The notes under the pieces were generated by a model. It saw only the letters and a program-made list of their open reading frames with translations. It made no database searches and had not been told where the DNA came from. Below are positions 49,240 to 56,950 of a stretch of 56,950 bases of DNA, in pieces. The stretch lies in assembly GCA_024401305.1 (NCBI GenBank), contig JAKSLI010000016.1, forward strand, positions 1 through 56,950, read 5' to 3'. This DNA is from Bacteroidaceae bacterium. Lineage in GTDB: Bacteria > Bacteroidota > Bacteroidia > Bacteroidales > Bacteroidaceae. Numbering within the stretch: the stretch's first letter is position 1; the number at the start of each line of letters is the position of its first letter. Both the position numbers and the translations under genes were made by a program.

Positions 49240-52200
49240 ATGAAGAACCGTATATTACTCATGGTCATTGCCCTTTGCACCGTGTTTTCCGCACATGCAA
49301 TAGACCGCAAAAAGTATAATTTCAACTCCCGTTGGCAATTGAAGCAGACAAACGAATTGGCTGCCAAGGAGGTAAATTGCGACGACTCCAAATGGAAGAA
49401 AGTGACGCTTCCTTACGCTTGGAACCAGGACGAGGCTTACTCTCGCTCATGCGATTCGCTGACAACAGGCGTCGTTTGGTATCGCAAGCACTTCGAACTC
49501 TCTGAAGAACAGGTGAATAACACCAAACTCATCCTTGAATTCGAAGGCGCTCGAATGCTCGCTGAGGTCTATGTAAACGGCAAATATGCTGGCAGAAGCG
49601 AGAACGGCGTGATGGCTTTCGGCATTGATATTACCGGCAAAGTGAAGGCTGGCGAGAATGTTATCGCCGTGAAAACAGATAACGATTGGCAGTATCGGGA
49701 GCGTGCAAAAGGAAGCGATGGTCAGGAAAGAAATGCCAAGTTCCAGTGGCACGACCACAACTTCTACGCAAACTATGGCGGTCTGCCAAAAGGTGTCACC
49801 CTGCATGTGATGAACAAGGTCTATCAGACGCTGCCTCTGTATCGCAATCTGCAGACAACAGGTGTGTATGTCTATGCCAAGAACTATGACATAAAGAAGC
49901 ATTCTGCAACTGTACATGCGGAGTCCGAGATAAAGAACGAAACTGCTGAGAACAAGACCTTTACGTACGAAGTGACAGTAAAGGAAATCGATGGCAAGGT
50001 GCTAAAGACTTTCAATGGCGGCAAGGTTACCGTGAAAGCCGGACAGACAGCGATGGCAAAGGCTGAGGCTAAGCTTACTGCTCTTCATTTCTGGTCGCCT
50101 GGCTATGGCTATTTATATAATGTGGAGACTGCCCTCAAGGATGAAAACGGCAATGTTTTCGACAAGGTTGTCACGAGAACTGGTTTCCGTAAGACTAAGT
50201 TTGCAGAAGGCAAGATTTGGCTCAACGATCGACTTATCCAGATGAAGGGCTATGCACAGCGTTCAACTAACGAATGGCCTGCACTCGGTCAGTCGGCACC
50301 GGCTTGGATGTCTGACTTCTCCAACAAGCTCGTCGTGGAATGTAACGGCAACTTCTACCGCTGGATGCATGTGACTCCTGCGAAGAAAGATGTGGAATCG
50401 TGCGACCGCATGGGCGTTATCCAGGTGCTGCCGTTCGGCGATTCCGAGAAAGACCGCGAAGGCAAGCAGTGGGAACAGCGCTGCGAACTGGCACGCGATG
50501 CCATAATCTATAACCGCAACAATCCTTCCGTACTTTTCTACGAAGGCGGAAACTTCCGTATTTCTCCTGAACATCAGCTTGACCTCAACCGCATTCGCGA
50601 CCAGTATGACCCAATGGGCGGTCGTGCTTCCGGCTGTCGTGAGCAGCTTGATGTTGATGAAGCGGAGTGGGGTGGTGAGATGCTCTACATTAACAAGAGT
50701 GCCGGCAAGCCTTTGTTCCAGACGGAATATTGCCGTGATGAAGGTCTTCGCGTGAACTGGGACAATTGGTCTTGGCCTTATCACAAGAACGGAGAGGGTC
50801 TGCTTTACAAGAATGCCCCTTCAGCCGACTGGAATCACAACATGGATGACCTTGCCGTAGAGTGGGTCCGCCGTTGGTATGAGTATTGGCTTGAGCGTCC
50901 GGGACAGGGCACTCGCGTTAATTCCGGTGGTGCAAAGATCATTTTCTCGGAGAGTAACACACACGCTCGAGGCGCTGTTACCTATCGTACTTCGGGAGCT
51001 GTCGATGGCATGCGTATTCCAAAGGATGGCTACTTTGCCCATAAGGTGATGTGGGACGGTTGGGTTGATAACGAGACGCCTGCAACTTACATCGTTGGTC
51101 ATTGGAACTATGAAGAGGATGAACCAACGGCGGTGCTTGGCAATAAGTCGAACGAGAAGGTCGTAAAGCCGGTTTATGTGGTTTCTTCCGACGAGAATGT
51201 GGAACTTTTCGTGAATGGAAAGAAGCAGGCTAAACCTGAGCGCAAGTACAATTTCCTTTATATATTTAATAATGTGACATTCGAACCTGGCACGCTTGAG
51301 GCAAAGGCTGCAAAGTCTTCTTACAAGCTTGAGACAGCCGGACGTCCTGCTGCCATTCGTCTTACGAAGATAGAAAACCCAAGTGGCTTTGCGGCCGACG
51401 GTCATGATATTGCAATCCTTCAGTACGAAGTTGTTGACGAACAAGGCAGACGCTGTCCTGTTGACCATCGCAACTTCACATTCTCCGTAAGCGGTGAGGG
51501 TCAGTATGTTGGTGGACTTGTAGCCGGCGGTCGCAATGGTTTTACTCGTGGCACGAAGGATGACCACAGTGAGGCTGATGATTACCATTCTTCCGATCCT
51601 GCTTACCACAACTGGATTGGCGAACAAACGCTTCCTGTTGAGTGTGGTATCGGTCGTATCATGGTGCGCTCCACTACAAATGCCGGCGACATCACTGTTA
51701 CCGCAAAAGCTACAGGCCTTCCTGAAGCAACCGCAACCTTCACCACAAAGGCAATCGCCGATTTCGGCGGCCTCTCAGATTACTTCCAAAGCGACCTCCT
51801 TCCTTTGAACCTTTCCAATGGTGAAACGCCTTCTACTCCTTCATGCCGTGAGGTTTATCGTGGCATAAAGATTGTGGAAGTGATGGCTGGCGCAAACCAG
51901 GCTGACGCAAAGAACACCATCGACGACAACGAAAAGACCGAATGGAGCAACGATGGCAATCTCGAAACTGCTTGGATTACCTACAAGCTTGCCAAGAAAG
52001 CCGTTGTTGACAACATTTCTCTCAAGATGCTTGGCTGGAAGAGTCGCTCTTATCCGCTTGAAATTTACGTTGGCGATGAACTCGTTTGGAGCGGAAACAC
52101 TGAGCAAAGTCTCGGCTATATCCGTCTTCACATGCAGAAGAAAGTCCTTGGCAATCAGGTTACTATCAAGCTGAAAGGTTCTGCTTCCACAAAGGACATC

Positions 52201-52314
52201 TTCGCAATGAAGGAACTTGCTGGCGGCAATGCAAATGAGATGGATGCCAAAGCCAACAACAAAGGCAAGAACTCCATCGGCATAGTGGAAACGGAAATCC
52301 TTGAAAAGCTGTAA
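49240..52314 (+). CDS. Secreted GH2 beta-galactosidase-type enzyme
   Basis: The 1024-residue protein has a signal peptide (MKNRILLMVIALCTVFSAHA). The GH2 sugar-binding domain (VTLPYAWN...GVVWYRKHF...VNGKYAGRSENG), the Ig-like middle and the TIM barrel (LNDRLIQMKGYAQRSTNEWPALGQ, about residue 325) follow. In the barrel the acid/base motif is unusual: FYEGGNF with Glu435, not the common GNE. The nucleophile is probably Glu496 in FQTEYCRDEG. The C-terminus has a DUF4982-like region and a discoidin-like domain (TIDDNEKTEWSNDGNLETAWITYKL). It probably removes galactose, arabinose or uronic acid from pectin or arabinogalactan side chains. Followed 29 bases later by the GH43-like fusion gene. Confidence 0.88.
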   Translation: MKNRILLMVIALCTVFSAHAIDRKKYNFNSRWQLKQTNELAAKEVNCDDSKWKKVTLPYAWNQDEAYSRSCDSLTTGVVWYRKHFELSEEQVNNTKLILEFEGARMLAEVYVNGKYAGRSENGVMAFGIDITGKVKAGENVIAVKTDNDWQYRERAKGSDGQERNAKFQWHDHNFYANYGGLPKGVTLHVMNKVYQTLPLYRNLQTTGVYVYAKNYDIKKHSATVHAESEIKNETAENKTFTYEVTVKEIDGKVLKTFNGGKVTVKAGQTAMAKAEAKLTALHFWSPGYGYLYNVETALKDENGNVFDKVVTRTGFRKTKFAEGKIWLNDRLIQMKGYAQRSTNEWPALGQSAPAWMSDFSNKLVVECNGNFYRWMHVTPAKKDVESCDRMGVIQVLPFGDSEKDREGKQWEQRCELARDAIIYNRNNPSVLFYEGGNFRISPEHQLDLNRIRDQYDPMGGRASGCREQLDVDEAEWGGEMLYINKSAGKPLFQTEYCRDEGLRVNWDNWSWPYHKNGEGLLYKNAPSADWNHNMDDLAVEWVRRWYEYWLERPGQGTRVNSGGAKIIFSESNTHARGAVTYRTSGAVDGMRIPKDGYFAHKVMWDGWVDNETPATYIVGHWNYEEDEPTAVLGNKSNEKVVKPVYVVSSDENVELFVNGKKQAKPERKYNFLYIFNNVTFEPGTLEAKAAKSSYKLETAGRPAAIRLTKIENPSGFAADGHDIAILQYEVVDEQGRRCPVDHRNFTFSVSGEGQYVGGLVAGGRNGFTRGTKDDHSEADDYHSSDPAYHNWIGEQTLPVECGIGRIMVRSTTNAGDITVTAKATGLPEATATFTTKAIADFGGLSDYFQSDLLPLNLSNGETPSTPSCREVYRGIKIVEVMAGANQADAKNTIDDNEKTEWSNDGNLETAWITYKLAKKAVVDNISLKMLGWKSRSYPLEIYVGDELVWSGNTEQSLGYIRLHMQKKVLGNQVTIKLKGSASTKDIFAMKELAGGNANEMDAKANNKGKNSIGIVETEILEKL

Positions 52315-52343
52315 TCGTCCTAATCTCCTCAATCCTCTTTACG

Positions 52344-55300
52344 TTGAAAAAACTACTCCCTCTCTTTATATTTCTTTTTTGCTCCTTGCATCTCTCCGCG
52401 CAAGAAGTCTATGTTTCCACAGGTTTCCATGAGCCTGCCACAGAAGGTCTTCGCTTCATCTATAGCGAAGATGGTGTGAAATGGGATTCCATTCAAGGCA
52501 CTTTCCTCAAGCCTGGCGTCACTTCCGTTCAGAATCCTGAACCGATGAAGCAAGGTGTGATGCGCGATCCGAGCATTGCTGTTGGTCCTGACGGTACTTT
52601 CCATCTCGTTTGGACTTCCTCTTGGCGTGGAGATCCTGGCTTTGGTTATGCTCATTCCAAGGACCTAATCCATTGGTCGGAGCCTCATTTCATCAAGGTT
52701 ATGGACAATCCTGAGACCGTAAATGTATGGGCACCAGAGATTTGCTATGATGCTGACAAGAAGCAGTTTATGATAACTTGGGCTTCTTGCATTCCTGGCA
52801 TCTATCCGGATGGTCAGGAAGAGCATCTCAACAATCAGCGCCTTTATTATACAACAACTAAGGATTTCAGGAAATTCTCAAAGGCACAGATATTCATAGA
52901 ACCCGGTTTCTCTTGCATCGATGCAGCTGCTCCTGTGAAGTTGGCTGACGGTCAGTGGGTGCTTGTCTTCAAGGACAACACTCGCCCGATGCGAAACATC
53001 AAGGTTGCTTTCGGCAAGTCTATGTATGGTCCTTGGGAGAATGTCTCGGATCCAATCTCGGAAGACTTCACCGAAGGTCCAACATGGTGTAAGGTTGGCG
53101 ATTGGTATTACATCTATTACGACTCTTATCGCCGCTACATCTTCGGCGCTCGCCGCACAAAGGACTTCAAGACATTCCAGGATGTAACTGGTTCAGTATC
53201 AGTACCTCAAGGCCATAAGCACGGAACAATCTTCAAGGCTCCTCGTGAAATCGTGGAGAACCTAAAGAAATACAACGCGGAATCCGTTCATTACACAGGC
53301 AAGACCTTTGCAACTCCTGCTCGTCATGATGGTGGACTTTCGCCTGTTGTCGGAGTTCATAATATTCAGACAATGCGTGGGGGAGGAGAGAACTGGCTCT
53401 ACAACCACCAACCTATGCTTGCTTTCTGGAATGATACCTATTACCTTCACTATCTTACAGACCCTCGTTCGGAGCACGAAGCGCCGGGAAAAACCATGTA
53501 TCAAACCTCCAAGGATGGCTATAACTGGTCAAAACCTGCCGAGATTTTCCCTCCATATCCTATTCCTGATGGTTTCAAGAAGGCAGGAATGGATTATGTG
53601 GCAAAGGACTTACAATCTGTTATGCATCAGCGTGTTGGGTGGTATGTGTCAAAAGACCGTAGCACTCTCGTCGCTATCGGAAACCATGGCATTGTGATGC
53701 ATCCGAAAGATGACCCTAATGATGGTAATGGCGTAGGTCGTGTTGTTCGTGAAGTGAAGAAAGATGGCACTCTCGGACCTATCTATTTCATCTATTACAA
53801 CCACGATTTCAACGAGAAGAACACCATATATCCTTATTATAAGAAGGCAAAGAACGAGGCTTTCGTGAAGGCTTGCGACGAGATTCTTGCGGATCCAATG
53901 CAGCGTATGCAGTGGGCTGAGGAGTCTGACCGAAACGCTGACATCCTTCCTCTCAAGACTCCAGCAAAGGCTTTCTCTGGCTATACTCTTCCTGATGGTA
54001 GAAAAGTCGGTCTTTGGAAGCACGCTTTGACTTCGGTTTCTGCTGATGGTGGAAATACTTGGCGCACTCCTCTCCATCGTGCTCATGGCTTTGTCAACTC
54101 AAATGCAAAGATCTGGGGGCAGCGACTCTCCGACGGTACTTACGCAACTGTCTATAATCCAGCGGAATATCGTTGGCCTCTCGCCATCTCTCTTTCTGCT
54201 GATGGCTTGAATTATACTACGCTGAACCTCATCACTGGCGACGTTACTCCTGAGCGTCACTGGGGACTTTACAAGAGTTTCGGACCGCAGTATGTTCGTG
54301 GTATTCAGGAAACGAATCCGCAACCAACGGACGGAAACCTTTGGCTTACTTATTCAATGAACAAGGAAGATATGTGGGTTGCTCGTGTTCCTGTGCCTGT
54401 TCAACTAGCAGCTACTCAGCATGCCGATGAGAATTTCGCCTCTTACAAGACTCTTGCCGATATGAAGACCTGGAATATCTATTCTCCTATCAACGCTCGC
54501 GTGGAACTTGACGGCGAATGGCTAAAGCTTTCTGACTCAGAAGTTTATAACTATGCTCGCGTAGAAAAAGTCATTCCTGCAACAAAAGAACTCGTTGTTG
54601 AGTTTGATGTCAAGGCAAAGCAGACTAACAACGGTCAGTTGAATATCGAATTTACTGATGAAAAAGGCAATGTGGCTTCAAAGATTATCCTTGACAACAC
54701 AGCAACAATGCGTGTGAAGGGCGGTGCTCGTTCGTCAAATATGGTCAAGGGCTACAAGGCAGACGAGGTTTATCACGTTAAGGCTGTCCTCTCTCAGGAT
54801 ATGCACAGCGGCGTTTATTACGTTAATGGCAAGAAGGCTGCTGCACGTCAGTTTGATACTCCTGTAGAGACTTTCACCCGCGTTGTCTTCCGTACCGGCG
54901 AGGAATTTACTCATCCAACGATTGAAACACCTGCCGACCAGACAGAAGATATGCCTCGTGCTGATGAGTTTGATCCGCTTGCAGTCTTTGAAATCGCAAA
55001 CTTCAAGACCTATCCACAGCCGGATGGAAACACCCTCCCCCTTGTGGGGGAGTCGGAGGGGGCTGTCCTCCAATATGACAACTACGCTCACTATGCTGAG
55101 AAATTTAACACCATGGAAGACGAGAACATCGTTCAGGCTATCCCTAACTCAGAGTCTTCTGCATGGATGAAGAAGAACATTCCTCTCTTCGATTGCCCTG
55201 ACAAGCAGTTTGAGGAAATCTACTATTATCGTTGGTGGACATTGAGAAAGCATATCAAGCGCACTCCTGTAGGTTTCGGCATGACGGAATTCCTCGTACA

Positions 55301-56639
55301 GCGCTCATACGCAGACCGTTGGAACCTCATAGCTTGTGCTGCTGGCCATCACATTAACGAAACCCGTTGGCTTCGCGATCAGACCTATCTGAACCAAATT
55401 CTCAACACTTGGTATTTCGGAAACAAGGACAATCCAGACGCAGAAACAGGTACTGCTCTCAGCAAGATGACCAGGTTCTCTTCTTGGAATCCTCATGCAG
55501 TTTGGAATGCCTATAAGGTAAATGGCGATACTACAATGCTCGCTCGCCTTCTTCCTTCCCTTGAAGCGGAATACGCTCGTTGGAAATCCACCCATCTCCT
55601 TCCCAACGGCCTCTATTGGCAAGCCGATGTTCAGGATGGCATGGAAGAAAGTATCTCCGGCGGCCGCAAAAAGCAATACGCCCGCCCTACCATCAATTCC
55701 TACATGGCTGCCAATGCCTTCGCCCTCGCAAACATCAAGGACGAACTCACTGCCAAAGGCGTTTCTCTCCCAACAGCCAATCTCGACTTCTCTGCCACCG
55801 TTCCCGAAGTTTCAACTTCGGGCCTTACCCCTTCTGCTTACCGCACCGAAGGCTCTGCCCTCTGGACTCTCATCCAAGAGAAGCTCTGGAATCCTGACCT
55901 CCAGTTCTTTGGTACTCATCGCGGCGACTCCCTCGCTGATGTCCGTGAAGCTATCGGCTATATGCCTTGGTACTGCGAACTCGCAGAGCCAGGTTCAAAG
56001 TATGATGTCGCTTGGAAGCAACTCACAGACGAAAAGGGCTTCAATGCACCATTCGGTCTGACTACGGCAGAACGTCGTCATCCTCTCTTCCGTTCTCATG
56101 GCTTCGGCAAGTGCGAATGGGACGGAGCCATCTGGCCTTTCGCCACTTCCCAAACCCTCACCGCCCTCGCAAACTATCTCAATGCTGCCCCTGTGTCTGA
56201 AGCGTCAGCTTCTGATTCCCTTTCTGGTATCAGCGCTTCTCTCTTCTTCTCCGAAATGCTCAAATACGCAGAGAGCCAGCACTACCGCGGTCGCCCTTAC
56301 GTCGGCGAATACCTCGACGAAACTACTGGCTACTGGCTTATGGGCGATCGTGAGCGCTCCCGCTACTACAACCACTCCACCTTCTGCGACCTCGTCATCA
56401 ACGGTCTCGTCGGCATTCGCCCTTCTGCCGATGATGTCCTCGTCGTAAACCCTCTCGTTCCAGAAAACACCTGGAACTACTTCTGCCTAGACAATGTGCT
56501 CTATCATGGCCATAACATCACCATCATCTATGACATGGACGGCCAACGCTACCACCAAGGCAAGGGCTTCACGGTCCTTATTGATGGAAAATTGGTCGCT
56601 CATAATGAAAAACTTACACGACTAACAGTAAAACTGTAA
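52344..56639 (+). CDS. GH43-like and MGH1-like fusion glycoside hydrolase
   Basis: The 1431-residue protein starts at a TTG codon (no ATG upstream) with signal peptide MKKLLPLFIFLFCSLHLSAQ. Residues about 20-330 form a GH43-like five-bladed propeller: VMRDPSIAV (Asp75), VWAPEICYDADKKQF and TEGPTWCKVGDWYYIYYD. Residues about 340-680 are a second propeller-like region with sialidase-type SADGGNTW. About 700-880 is a beta-sandwich of the DUF1080-like type. The C-terminal 500 residues are an (alpha/alpha)6 MGH1-like domain: RSYADRWNLIACAAGHHINETRWLRDQ, FSSWNPHAVWNAYKVNGD, QADVQDGMEESISGG. Two repeat elements sit in frame, at about residues 896-907 and 1151-1160. It probably acts on side-chain sugars together with the GH2 enzyme. 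Confidence 0.85.
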   Translation: MKKLLPLFIFLFCSLHLSAQEVYVSTGFHEPATEGLRFIYSEDGVKWDSIQGTFLKPGVTSVQNPEPMKQGVMRDPSIAVGPDGTFHLVWTSSWRGDPGFGYAHSKDLIHWSEPHFIKVMDNPETVNVWAPEICYDADKKQFMITWASCIPGIYPDGQEEHLNNQRLYYTTTKDFRKFSKAQIFIEPGFSCIDAAAPVKLADGQWVLVFKDNTRPMRNIKVAFGKSMYGPWENVSDPISEDFTEGPTWCKVGDWYYIYYDSYRRYIFGARRTKDFKTFQDVTGSVSVPQGHKHGTIFKAPREIVENLKKYNAESVHYTGKTFATPARHDGGLSPVVGVHNIQTMRGGGENWLYNHQPMLAFWNDTYYLHYLTDPRSEHEAPGKTMYQTSKDGYNWSKPAEIFPPYPIPDGFKKAGMDYVAKDLQSVMHQRVGWYVSKDRSTLVAIGNHGIVMHPKDDPNDGNGVGRVVREVKKDGTLGPIYFIYYNHDFNEKNTIYPYYKKAKNEAFVKACDEILADPMQRMQWAEESDRNADILPLKTPAKAFSGYTLPDGRKVGLWKHALTSVSADGGNTWRTPLHRAHGFVNSNAKIWGQRLSDGTYATVYNPAEYRWPLAISLSADGLNYTTLNLITGDVTPERHWGLYKSFGPQYVRGIQETNPQPTDGNLWLTYSMNKEDMWVARVPVPVQLAATQHADENFASYKTLADMKTWNIYSPINARVELDGEWLKLSDSEVYNYARVEKVIPATKELVVEFDVKAKQTNNGQLNIEFTDEKGNVASKIILDNTATMRVKGGARSSNMVKGYKADEVYHVKAVLSQDMHSGVYYVNGKKAAARQFDTPVETFTRVVFRTGEEFTHPTIETPADQTEDMPRADEFDPLAVFEIANFKTYPQPDGNTLPLVGESEGAVLQYDNYAHYAEKFNTMEDENIVQAIPNSESSAWMKKNIPLFDCPDKQFEEIYYYRWWTLRKHIKRTPVGFGMTEFLVQRSYADRWNLIACAAGHHINETRWLRDQTYLNQILNTWYFGNKDNPDAETGTALSKMTRFSSWNPHAVWNAYKVNGDTTMLARLLPSLEAEYARWKSTHLLPNGLYWQADVQDGMEESISGGRKKQYARPTINSYMAANAFALANIKDELTAKGVSLPTANLDFSATVPEVSTSGLTPSAYRTEGSALWTLIQEKLWNPDLQFFGTHRGDSLADVREAIGYMPWYCELAEPGSKYDVAWKQLTDEKGFNAPFGLTTAERRHPLFRSHGFGKCEWDGAIWPFATSQTLTALANYLNAAPVSEASASDSLSGISASLFFSEMLKYAESQHYRGRPYVGEYLDETTGYWLMGDRERSRYYNHSTFCDLVINGLVGIRPSADDVLVVNPLVPENTWNYFCLDNVLYHGHNITIIYDMDGQRYHQGKGFTVLIDGKLVAHNEKLTRLTVKL
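55031..55063. repeat. CCCCCTTGTGGGGGAG repeat arm inside the fusion gene
   Basis: A single arm, CACCCTCCCCCTTGTGGGGG followed by AGTCGGAGGGGGCT, matches the right arm of the nspC 104-base element. It adds residues NTLPLVGESEGA to the linker before the MGH1-like domain and keeps the frame. Confidence 0.85.
55794..55822 (+). repeat. GCCACCGTTCC hairpin repeat inside the fusion gene
   Basis: GCCACCGTTCCCGAAG, loop TTTCAA, then CTTCGGG. In this gene it gives ATVPEVSTSG in a surface loop of the MGH1-like domain, in the same frame and orientation as the argS and RluA copies. Confidence 0.9.
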
Positions 56640-56950
56640 AAACATCTCATCTTTCCTCCCTTTCGGTGGCGTTCCAATGCCATCGCCGCCGCTTCCCTTT
56701 CCCCTTCCCCTTCCCTTTCCTTTTCCTCTTCCTCCTTCATTCGGCGGCCAAGTTTGGCTGCCGCCAACTTATTTCTCCCTTCCCGCACATTTCCCCTCTC
56801 CCTATTATAAATATATAAAATGTACGCATGCGAAGGTAATTTGATGTTTCTCAAAACAACGCGCATTTACTGAACTTTTCCTTGAAAATGTTTGTGTGGT
56901 TCGTGAAATAGTCCTACCTTTGCACCCGCTAAAACGGAAAACCACCCACT
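56640..56950. other. Downstream spacer with pyrimidine tract, hairpin and promoter
   Basis: After the fusion gene comes a 50-base pyrimidine tract (CTTCCCTTTCCCCTTCC words, 56687-56737), then a GGCGGCCAA...TTGGCTGCCGCC hairpin (56743-56770) that may act as a terminator, and an AT-rich stretch. No gene was seen. A strong plus-strand promoter occupies 56891-56923, so another gene probably begins just beyond the window. Confidence 0.6.
56891..56923 (+). promoter_or_regulatory. Promoter facing out of the window
   Basis: TACCTTTGC (56915-56923) and TTTG (56891-56894) are correctly spaced -7 and -33 boxes. Transcription would start near 56930. The transcribed gene lies past the window end. Confidence 0.8.

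Noticed and set aside
50821-51627. 268-residue antisense frame in the GH2 gene
   Set aside because: It is a coding shadow of the GH2 enzyme, without family motifs or promoter.
56190-56220. Another ATVPE repeat near 56190 in the fusion gene
   Set aside because: APVSEASASD resembles the module and has a GAAGC/GCTTC pair, but the GCCACCGTTCC core is absent, so it was not counted as a copy.
1-56950. Transfer RNA, ribosomal RNA, prophage, transposase or plasmid origin
   Set aside because: No cloverleaf with a TTC-arm, rRNA-like segment, integrase, transposase or replication gene was recognised on either strand. A dedicated RNA search would be needed to exclude short RNA genes.

Overview
The window looks like a chromosomal segment of a Prevotella-type member of the Bacteroidales. 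Supporting signs are TAnnTTTG-type promoter boxes in front of many genes, few Shine-Dalgarno sequences, secreted and lipoprotein glycoside hydrolases, a Bacteroidetes-type AraR Nudix regulator, GldB-, DUF4252- and DUF4293-type proteins, and a carboxyspermidine route to polyamines. No rRNA, tRNA, CRISPR array, insertion-sequence transposase or phage block was recognised. This assignment is inference from gene content only.

Layout. 0-6 kb: a DUF554 membrane protein, a secreted GH74 enzyme, an MqsR/MqsA-like toxin-antitoxin pair, and an ECF sigma / small membrane protein / DUF4252 module. 6.5-13.4 kb (plus strand): polyamine genes aguA, aguB and nspC, then a voltage-gated-type ion channel with a C-terminal zinc ribbon and a large PL1 pectate lyase. 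13.5-25 kb (minus strand): a glycosyltransferase, a lipopolysaccharide-kinase-like protein, a LysM/CxxCxGxG cysteine-rich secreted protein, argS, a membrane protein, an RluA-type pseudouridine synthase, fabG, a TetR regulator, mltG, a DUF4293 protein, an omega-like RNA polymerase subunit and bamD. uvrB (plus) diverges from bamD. 27-29.6 kb: a GldB-like lipoprotein, a secreted unknown protein and a PrsW-type protease.

29.7-43 kb is a pentose/galactose operon read on the minus strand: galM, galK, a lipoprotein galM, a sodium/sugar symporter, araR, araD, araA, araB, tkt and rpiB. Together they take up arabinose or galactose, set the anomer, convert L-arabinose to D-xylulose 5-phosphate and feed the pentose phosphate pathway. 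43-49 kb holds a TraB/GumN protein, a higBA pair with a frameshifted toxin, a lipoprotein, a GNAT acetyltransferase overlapped by an unannotated 54-residue protein, xylB and a candidate small RNA. 49-56.6 kb carries two large plus-strand enzymes: a GH2 beta-galactosidase-type protein and a 1431-residue fusion of a GH43-like propeller with an (alpha/alpha)6 MGH1-like domain.

The most striking feature is a set of short palindromic repeat families spread through the window. They fill operon junctions and have also entered reading frames without breaking them: nspC (twice), argS, the RluA-type gene (a composite of three modules), the GH43/MGH1 gene (twice) and probably the GH74 gene. One family, with the core GCCACCGTTCC followed by a small hairpin, is read in the same orientation and frame in all three host proteins and gives ATVPE-x-S-x-SG-like peptides. 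Another has 38-base arms that pair up as about 175-180-base inverted-repeat units filling three junctions of the arabinose operon, and a single arm sits inside nspC. This resembles in principle the Rickettsia palindromic elements that insert into proteins.
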